Shown: piece after piece, positions 55,510 to 64,000 of the stretch
Layout: each line of letters starts with the position of its first letter
Position numbering within the stretch: the stretch's first letter is position 1
Assembly (NCBI GenBank): GCA_035578905.1
Contig: JAQJVL010000177.1
Span: forward strand, 1,560,115-1,624,114
Reading direction: 5' to 3'
Length of the DNA stretch: 64,000 nucleotides
Source: Stictocephala bisonia
Lineage: Eukaryota; Arthropoda; Insecta; Hemiptera; Membracidae
The notes under the pieces: generated by a model
What the model was told of the DNA's origin: nothing
The model's database searches: none
Seen by the model: only the letters and a program-made list of their open reading frames with translations
Made by a program: the position numbers and the translations under genes

Positions 55510-57700
55510 TGTTAATAATTGTCTTTACAAGAGTGTTTCAAGACTTTAATTTGTACATTAAAAGTTTTGGAAATGAAAACAAACAAAAAATGTCATATAA
55601 CAAACAGTATGGTCAATCATACTTCGTTAACCGTATGTCCTTATGTTTGTTATTTTTATAAACAAAATAATAACTTAGGACTTTAAATGGTACAGATTTC
55701 CAATTTGTTATATTCAGTAAGTCTGATAACACCTAAACGTGCCATAATTTTCGATATTTTTTGTTCAACCGTTTGGAAATAGCTTACGTTTTAAAAAATG
55801 TAAAAAGAAAAAAACAGTTAATTTCTTCTAACTGAATAAATTAACCTCAGTCCAGAATGTCATGCGTTTAGTCTTTAGGAGTTCCACTCTGTGGTTTAAC
55901 CTTACTCCTACAATATAGTGAGTTAACCATCAGAATATTTTCACTATATAATTCACTATATCAACCTTCAGCTTACAAAATCTTGTTTAATACTGAGCTT
56001 AAATACTGTCTCCTTGTTTAATACTGAACTTTTAGGTGCCTCCTTTTCCTGGCGCCTTACACGGCCACATACTTTGCTTACCCCTTAACCGGCCTTGTTT
56101 ATATTTGCGTTTTTCATTTATTTTGTCACCCTAGGTACTTGTTTGTTATTTTTTTATGTTGTTTTTCATAACCTCGAAATTTAATTTTGTATTTAATGAA
56201 TGCGAGAACACATTGTTGATTCTATTTTAAATAGTTCTCTTATTTTGATCTTTTTTCTTAATCTGACTTCCTCAGACAAACAAATCAGATCATCACAACC
56301 TCATTGTAACTTTATATAGGAATAAAACAGTACCATAAGTACACTTTCTACAGGTGAAGAAGAACTGAAATACACATATATGAAAATGTGCAAAACCTTT
56401 TTTGAACCAATTTTTAAAATTAAGTTATTGTTGGATTTGTTATTAAATTCATATAACATTCAACACTAATTAAAATTAAATAACAGTATTCAAATAAAAG
56501 TTCAATAAAATAATTGTTTTTAAGTTAGTTCATTTTTTTAGTTTCTTAAATTTGAAGCTGAAAAGATACATTTTTTTAAAGATAGTTAAAAAGATTTTTT
56601 AAAGGTAATGCAGCCAGAGATGCTCAACATATTTATCCAAATATTTATTTATCTATATATTCCAAATATGTAGAGTATATATATATATATTTCTTTTTTT
56701 TCTTTCGCTTATTTTTCTATTTATAGCCTAATGAACATGCCATTTTAACCAAATTTAGGTTGAGTTCATCTTGGAAACTGCTTGGCTTTAGAAAACTAAA
56801 ATTTAAAAATAAATTTAACAATTGTATTGTATAATGAACCTAACATATTTTATTTAACTATTAAAATTGTTTTATTTTTCAATCTAATCTGTATATATTT
56901 GTTAAAAATTAATGTAAAGAAGTCATTTGCCGGATAGGAAATAGTATCTATTTTTTGGACAAATTTTTTGCCTTATCAGAAATAAATTATTTTATAAACC
57001 AAATTACAGCACCACATCTCACTCTACAAGTAGGCCTTCTACCTGCGAATGTTTTTCGAACTTCTATAATATTTTATTCAATTAATATGTATACAGTGAT
57101 TTATTGAATTTCTGTTCAAACATTTTATCAGATTATTTACAAGTTTATTTAAAATGTATTAATTTAAGCTATTATAAGTATGTCTAAAAGCATACAGAAG
57201 AATATTTATCATGTTTTTAACGGAAAGGACGGTGCAAACCAAGATTCCTGCCCTGTACTGTCGCGTATAAGGTGCGAGTGCTAGATAAACTCTACATGGG
57301 CTTTATGCCATCACGCATCTAGCCAAGGGAGAGAGGTAGGAGAGGTAAGATGTTAAGAGAAAGACTAAGCAGAGTGGGGATGCCATGGAATACACACGCA
57401 CTCTCACGTACCTCCTCTTCTATGATAGTTTAGCTACCGAGCTAAAGCGCTGTGATCTAGCGGAATTCAGTTGTCTCTAATGCCGAATGAACCACCGTAA
57501 CCTTAACCACCTACGTCTAACTAGTATCAAAAATGCCATATTGTGTTTACAGCGATTTCTTTGTTTATTTTTATGTCTACTATCAACCTTTTGTGAAACA
57601 CCGTGTTTATCAATTTGCCACTTTTAAGAGACAACTAAAAAATTATTGGATGAAACCATTAGCCGCATGAGAATGTTTGAGGACTTATAGGCGTATCAAA
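55510..57700. other. AT-rich, no gene recognised
   Basis: Mostly very AT-rich. 57230-57530 is a GC-richer patch with 'GAGAGGTAGGAGAGG' and 'GCTACCGAGCTAAAGCGCTG', possibly a decayed tRNA-like or SINE sequence on the minus strand, but no A/B box pair could be confirmed. Confidence 0.4.
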
Positions 57701-57749
57701 AATCCAATCCCATATTGCTATTGTCTCAACTCATGTTGTTGTGTTTCAC

Positions 57750-57800
57750 TTGTCCTGAAGATAGTCTTCGGTAATGTGGCTGAAACGTCAGCAGTAATTG
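57750..57800 (+). ncRNA. Hammerhead-ribozyme-like core of a Penelope-type 3' end
   Basis: CTGAAGA (57755-57761) and GAAAC (57782-57786) enclose a stretch whose ends AGTC (57763-57766) and GGCT (57778-57781) can pair (with one G-U) as stem II. Penelope-like elements are known to carry such hammerhead motifs. The Penelope copies at 15232-15258 (and mirrored on the left arm) show a related CTGAAGA...GAAA. Stem I and the cleavage site were not verified, so activity is unknown. Confidence 0.35.
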
Positions 57801-58221
57801 TAAAAAGTGTACATAACTTCCTGAAGCGGTCGACATCCGATTACCAAAGTTTACATTAGTATTAATGACGACCTTGGAAGCCTATCCATGAAGAAAAATA
57901 GTAATATTTTAGCCATCAGTCAACTATAGATAAATTATCTCATTTCTGAAAACAGAATATTGTTGAAAAATTGTTTCTGGATTTTGAGGAACATATATCT
58001 CGACTGTCCATGGAAAAATGCCCTAACAGCTATAAAGTTAATGAAAGTTTATGGTTATTTTGTTTTAATACATAGTTGTTGCGTGTTAATAGTTAGGTAG
58101 CCTGTGTAGTAAGAAAGAAAACTGCCATCCTAATTATTCTGCTCAAGTCATGAAAAAGTCGTAACTCGTTTAGAAAAATGTCCCATTTCACAGTAGTTTA
58201 TTACAGAACGTTGATTAATAC

Positions 58222-61200
58222 TTCCTTGTTATAAGTGCAAATGAAGATAACATTGCATTCTGTACACAATGATGAATTTATGCTTCCAAGGAACCTCTGA
58301 TGCACTTTGGCTTAATTGTAGTCTCTAGTAAAGCATGTAAATATTTCCTGGTTTTGATTTCTTTTTCTTAACAACATTTTTACCTTGAACCGTCCGTGGC
58401 AATTAATTGATTTAGATTATTGTCGCTGTTGTTGTATTAAGCTAAATAAAAACTGCTCTAGGTGAAAAGAACAATTATTTTTTTCTTTGTCATTCCTTGT
58501 TATAAGTGCAAATGAAGATAACTTTGCATTCTGTATGCAATGATGAATTTATGCTTCCAAGGAACCTCTGATGCACTTTGGCTTAATTGTAGTCTCTAGT
58601 AAAGCATGTAAATATTTCCTGGTTTTGATTTCTTTTTCTTAACAACATTTTTACCTTGAACCGTCCGTGGCAATTATTTGATTTAGATTATTGTCACTGT
58701 TGTATTAAGCTAAATAAAAACTGCTCTAGGTGAAAAGAACAATTATTTTTTTCTTTGTCATTCCTTGTTATAAGTGCAAATGAAGATAACTTTGCATTCT
58801 ATATGCAATGATGAATTTATGCTTCCAAGGAACCTCTGATGCACTTTGGCTTAATTGTAGTCTCTAGTAAAGCATGTAAATATTTCCTGGTTTTGATTTC
58901 TTTTTCTTAACAACATTTTTACCTTGAACTGTCCGTGGCAATTATTTGATTTAGATTATTGTCACTGTTGTATTAAGCTAAATAAAAACTGCTCTAGGTG
59001 AAAAGAACAATTATTTTTTTCTTTGTCATTCCTTGTTATAAGTGCAAATGAAGATAACTTTGCATTCTGTATGCAATGATGAATTTATGCTTCCAAGGAA
59101 CCTCTGATGCACTTTGGCTTAATTGTAGTCTCTAGTAAAGCATGTAAATATTTCCTGGTTTTGATTTCTTTTTCTTAACAACATTTTTACCTTGAACCGT
59201 CCGTGGCAGTTATTTGATTTAGATTATTGTCACTGTTGTATTAAGCTAAATAAAAACTGCTCTAGGTGAAAAGAACAATTATTTTTTTCTTTGTCATTCC
59301 TTGTTATAAGTGCAAATGAAGATAACTTTGCATTCTGAATGCAATGATGAATTTAAGCTTCCAAAGAACCTCTGATGCACTTTGGCTTAATTGTAGTCTC
59401 TAGTAAAGCATGTAAATATTTCCTGGTTTTGATTTCTTTTTCTTAACAACATTTTTACCTTGAACCGTCCGTGGCAGTTATTTGATTTAGATTATTGTCA
59501 CTGTTGTATTAAGCTAAATAAAAACTGCTCTAGGTGAAAAGAACAATTATTTTTTTCTTTGTCATTCCTTGTTATAAGTGCAAATGAAGATAACTTTGCA
59601 TTCTGTATGCAATGATGAATTTATGCTTCCAAGGAACCTCTGATGCACTTTGGCTTAATTGTAGTCTCTAGTAAAGCATGTAAATATTTCCTGGTTTTGA
59701 TTTCTTTTTCTTAACAACATTTTTACCTTGAACTGTCCGTGGCAATTATTTGATTTAGATTATTGTCACTGTTGTATTAAGCTAAATAAAAACTGCTCTA
59801 GGTGAAAAGAACAATTATTTTTTTCTTTGTCATTCCTTGTTATAAGTGCAAATGAAGATAACTTTGCATTCTGTATGCAATGATGAATTTATGCTTCCAA
59901 GGAACCTCTGATGCACTTTGGCTTAATTGTAGTCTCTAGTAAAGCATGTAAATATTTCCTGGTTTTGATTTCTTTTTCTTAACAACATTTTTACCTTGAA
60001 CCGTCCGTGGCAGTTATTTGATTTAGATTATTGTCACTGTTGTATTAAGCTAAATAAAAACTGCTCTAGGTGAAAAGAACAATTATTTTTTTCTTTGTCA
60101 TTCCTTGTTATAAGTGCAAATGAAGATAACTTTGCATTCTGAATGCAATGATGAATTTAAGCTTCCAAAGAACCTCTGATGCACTTTGGCTTAATTGTAG
60201 TCTCTAGTAAAGCATGTAAATATTTCCTGGTTTTGATTTCTTTTTCTTAACAACATTTTTACCTTGAACCGTCCGTGGCAGTTATTTGATTTAGATTATT
60301 GTCACTGTTGTATTAAGCTAAATAAAAACTGCTCTAGGTGAAAAGAACAATTATTTTTTTCTTTGTCATTCCTTGTTATAAGTGCAAATGAAGATAACTT
60401 TGCATTCTGTATGCAATGATGAATTTATGCTTCCAAGGAACCTCTGATGCACTTTGGCTTAATTGTAGTCTCTAGTAAAGCATGTAAATATTTCCTGGTT
60501 TTGATTTCTTTTTCTTAACAACATTTTTACCTTGAACCGTCCGTGGCAGTTATTTGATTTAGATTATTGTCACTGTTGTATTAAGCTAAATAAAAACTGC
60601 TCTAGGTGAAAAGAACAATTATTTTTTTCTTTGTCATTCCTTGTTATAAGTGCAAATGAAGATAACTTTGCATTCTGTATGCAATGATGAATTTATGCTT
60701 CCAAGGAACCTCTGATGCACTTTGGCTTAATTGTAGTCTCTAGTAAAGCATGTAAATATTTCCTGGTTTTGATTTCTTTTTCTTAACAACATTTTTACCT
60801 TGAACCGTCCGTGGCAGTTATTTGATTTAGATTATTGTCACTGTTGTATTAAGCTAAATAAAAACTGCTCTAGGTGAAAAGAACAATTATTTTTTTCTTT
60901 GTCATTCCTTGTTATAAGTGCAAATGAAGATAACTTTGCATTCTGAATGCAATGATGAATTTAAGCTTCCAAAGAACCTCTGATGCACTTTGGCTTAATT
61001 GTAGTCTCTAGTAAAGCATGTAAATATTTCCTGGTTTTGATTTCTTTTTCTTAACAACATTTTTACCTTGAACCGTCCGTGGCAGTTATTTGATTTAGAT
61101 TATTGTCACTGTTGTATTAAGCTAAATAAAAACTGCTCTAGGTGAAAAGAACAATTATTTTTTTCTTTGTCATTCCTTGTTATAAGTGCAAATGAAGATA

Positions 61201-62896
61201 ACTTTGCATTCTGTATGCAATGATGAATTTATGCTTCCAAGGAACCTCTGATGCACTTTGGCTTAATTGTAGTCTCTAGTAAAGCATGTAAATATTTCCT
61301 GGTTTTGATTTCTTTTTCTTAACAACATTTTTACCTTGAACCGTCCGTGGCAGTTATTTGATTTAGATTATTGTCACTGTTGTATTAAGCTAAATAAAAA
61401 CTGCTCTAGGTGAAAAGAACAATTATTTTTTTCTTTGTCATTCCTTGTTATAAGTGCAAATGAAGATAACTTTGCATTCTGAATGCAATGATGAATTTAA
61501 GCTTCCAAAGAACCTCTGATGCACTTTGGCTTAATTGTAGTCTCTAGTAAAGCATGTAAATATTTCCTGGTTTTGATTTCTTTTTCTTAACAACATTTTT
61601 ACCTTGAACCGTCCGTGGCAGTTATTTGATTTAGATTATTGTCACTGTTGTATTAAGCTAAATAAAAACTGCTCTAGGTGAAAAGAACAATTATTTTTTT
61701 CTTTGTCATTCCTTGTTATAAGTGCAAATGAAGATAACTTTGCATTCTGTATGCAATGATGAATTTATGCTTCCAAGGAACCTCTGATGCACTTTGGCTT
61801 AATTGTAGTCTCTAGTAAAGCATGTAAATATTTCCTGGTTTTGATTTCTTTTTCTTAACAACATTTTTACCTTGAACCGTCCGTGGCAGTTATTTGATTT
61901 AGATTATTGTCACTGTTGTATTAAGCTAAATAAAAACTGCTCTAGGTGAAAAGAACAATTATTTTTTTCTTTGTCATTCCTTGTTATAAGTGCAAATGAA
62001 GATAACTTTGCATTCTGTATGCAATGATGAATTTAAGCTTCCAAAGAACCTCTGATGCACTTTGGCTTAATTGTAGTCTCTAGTAAAGCATGTAAATATT
62101 TCCTGGTTTTGATTTCTTTTTCTTAACAACATTTTTACCTTGAACCGTCCGTGGCAGTTATTTGATTTAGATTATTGTCACTGTTGTATTAAGCTAAATA
62201 AAAACTGCTCTAGGTGAAAAGAACAATTATTTTTTTCTTTGTCATTCCTTGTTATAAGTGCAAATGAAGATAACTTTGCATTCTGTATGCAATGATGAAT
62301 TTATGCTTCCAAGGAACCTCTGATGCACTTTGGCTTAATTGTAGTCTCTAGTAAAGCATGTAAATATTTCCTGGTTTTGATTTCTTTTTCTTAACAACAT
62401 TTTTACCTTGAACCGTCCGTGGCAGTTATTTGATTTAGATTATTGTCACTGTTGTATTAAGCTAAATAAAAACTGCTCTAGGTGAAAAGAACAATTATTT
62501 TTTTCTTTGTCATTCCTTGTTATAAGTGCAAATGAAGATAACTTTGCATTCTGTATGCAATGATGAATTTATGCTTCCAAGGAACCTCTGATGCACTTTG
62601 GCTTAATTGTAGTCTCTAGTAAAGCATGTAAATATTTCCTGGTTTTGATTTCTTTTTCTTAACAACATTTTTACCTTGAACCGTCCGTGGCAGTTATTTG
62701 ATTTAGATTATTGTCACTGTTGTATTAAGCTAAATAAAAACTGCTCTAGGTGAAAAGAACAATTATTTTTTTCTTTGTCATTCCTTGTTATAAGTGCAAA
62801 TGAAGATAACTTTGCATTCTGAATGCAATGATGAATTTAAGCTTCCAAAGAACCTCTCATGTGCTTTGGGTTAGTTTTAGTAATTAGTAAAAACGT
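58222..62896 (+). repeat. 268-bp satellite array, about 17.3 units
   Basis: Units begin at CCTTGTTATAAGTG: 58224, then 58495 and every 268 bp to 62783 (16 equal steps); the first unit is 271 bp because of an extra GTT. Two main variants differ at CTGTATGC...TTTATGC...CCAAGG versus CTGAATGC...TTTAAGC...CCAAAG. The edge units are the most diverged and the middle ones nearly identical, as expected from unequal exchange. No gene or promoter is recognisable in the unit. Confidence 0.98.
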
Positions 62897-63167
62897 GTTC
62901 AGCGTTTCAATGTATATTAGGACTGCTCAATAAGAAGACTGACAACTGACGCTGGAAGTGAGAAAGTAGTAGAATGGATGTGGTGTGATTGTTCAAATTT
63001 TAGTTATTATTTTGACGATTACTATACATTGTATAAAGTTTTGGAAATAAAAGATTTGATTATAACATTGCAAATTGTAATTTAAAATTTTTATTTACTA
63101 TAATACTAATTTAGATAAAATATCACATTTATGTTTTACCAACAAGTAATTATATGTTTAAGAATGT

Positions 63168-63247
63168 AATGTGCAAATAATGTAAACATTGCATACTGAT
63201 TTGAAATCACTGATGATATTATGCTTCCAAGGAACCTCTGATGCACA
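63168..63247 (+). repeat. Isolated diverged satellite fragment
   Basis: 'TATGCTTCCAAGGAACCTCT' with GATGCAC (about 63220-63246) is identical to the satellite core, and the preceding 50 bases follow it loosely. It lies about 270 bp beyond the array end, so the array was once longer or was seeded from this sequence. Confidence 0.75.
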
Positions 63248-64000
63248 TTTTATCTAGACTATTTAATTGCTTTCCAAACCCTTTTTTTAAAAATAAAGTT
63301 ATCAGATTTGATTTTAATTCTGTTCTAAAATATTGTTTCTGTTTCAGGATGAAACCCCAAGAAGATTAATATGTTTTAACAAGAGGCTGAAAATCAGATG
63401 AAAGAAGCGTTTATGTAAATTTTGTTATGAATATCCATATAATTTCTATATTTTTAATCAGTTTAAATTAAAACTTGATTGATCTTCTCAATTGTTATTT
63501 TATTTACTTGATCTTTTTTGTAACTTCCCAAATACCTTTTAATTATTTTAATACTTCTTTAATCAATAGAAGTGTTAAAATTTGTTTAAACACTAAATTA
63601 TATTGTGGTATGTGAGCAATACACTGTTTTTTTGCCACTCTTGAAATTTTATTTACCCACTTCTAATTAAATTGATAGTTTGGTACTGTACTAATCGATT
63701 TTGAAAGGTCCTTTTCTATTGGTATCAGCTTTTGTATTCCTTTTAATGTGATATTTTAACTTATGGGAATGAAAGTAAAATACAAACATGATTTTCAAGA
63801 AACAGCACTTTGGCATTTTCAACAAATAGCAATAAAATTCCAAATTGAAGAACCATCTGTAACAACTGATAGAAAAAAAAGTTTTCCTTGCCATGTGGAA
63901 TATATTGTCATAAATCCATACACAGTTTTATAAGAACTTACTATGTACTTGAAAAGAACATGTATGAGTATGGATGGTAACTCGTATTACATTAGTTGCT
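63248..64000. other. AT-rich, no gene recognised
   Basis: A pyrimidine tract and CAG at 63334-63349 precede a short open stretch ending TGA at 63399-63401, which could mimic a last exon, but no protein match was recognised. The rest is AT-rich without features. Confidence 0.4.

Noticed and set aside
54916..55549. Long open frames on both strands (155-187 codons) with 12-residue repeats such as YSGDDQPAHPYTH
   Set aside because: They exist because the 36-bp repeat has a length divisible by three. Three frames are open at once and no start context, domain or splice signal supports a protein.
58222..62896. Hammerhead ribozyme or centromere-protein box in the 268-bp satellite
   Set aside because: CTGATGC replaces the needed CTGANGA, no GAAAC follows at a suitable distance, and no CENP-B-box-like word was found.
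63350..63401. Possible last exon after TTTCTGTTTCAG, reading DETPRRLICFNKRLKIR and stop
   Set aside because: No match to a known protein end and no upstream exon with a suitable phase. Such acceptor-like sites are common in AT-rich DNA.

Overview
The window is AT-rich, intron-rich animal DNA, most probably from an insect with a large, transposon-loaded genome. The evidence is eukaryotic protein families split by GT-AG introns, tRNA-derived SINEs, CR1/jockey-like and R1/I-like LINE remnants, Penelope-like, mariner, pogo and TTAA (piggyBac-type) elements, and a 268-bp satellite. The species cannot be named from sequence alone.

Three conserved host genes are supported. (1) METTL9, + strand: the last three coding exons at 7707-7882, 11235-11324 and 18515-18633. 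Its 5' exons lie before the window, and its penultimate intron appears to be of the rare GC-AG type. (2) EMC8/9, - strand: a complete five-exon gene, 42860 down to 28642, whose exons join in frame to 204 codons plus a stop. (3) RpS28, + strand: an intact 65-codon reading frame without introns at 46536-46733, with a pyrimidine-rich TCT-type start site just upstream. A possible first exon with an ETS-like site lies at about 43.7 kb but stays unidentified.

Layout. 1-7.7 kb: MADF-like fragment, SINE, LINE end, two MITEs, and an inverted pair of a long repeat whose second copy holds an expanded GA tract. 7.7-18.6 kb: METTL9 exons; the introns hold a LINE end carrying a pogo insertion, a decayed LINE reverse transcriptase, and a Penelope-like element fused head-to-head into a nearly perfect palindrome of about 1 kb. 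18.6-28.6 kb: repeats, a mariner copy with exact TIRs and TA sites but four in-frame stops, and two adjacent copies of a LINE RNase H/C-terminal region. 28.6-42.9 kb: EMC8/9 with SINEs, a LINE end, a Tigger relic and a 56-bp TTAA palindrome in its introns. 43-48 kb: possible promoter/exon, LINE debris, RpS28, and a TTAA element 101 bp after the RpS28 stop. 48.2-54.1 kb: a nest in which a TTAA element lies inside a second TTAA element inside a third repeat, with a paralogous empty site that dates one insertion. 55.0-55.5 kb: G-rich 36-bp minisatellite with 72- and 144-bp higher-order periods. 58.2-62.9 kb: about 17.3 units of a 268-bp satellite with a partial three-unit higher-order pattern.

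The host genes do different jobs (protein-histidine methylation, ER membrane-protein insertion, translation) and show no operon-like relation. The most unusual structural signal is that three TTAA elements with unrelated sequences each carry two short palindromes, 42-47 bp apart, beginning 11-16 bp inside one terminus.
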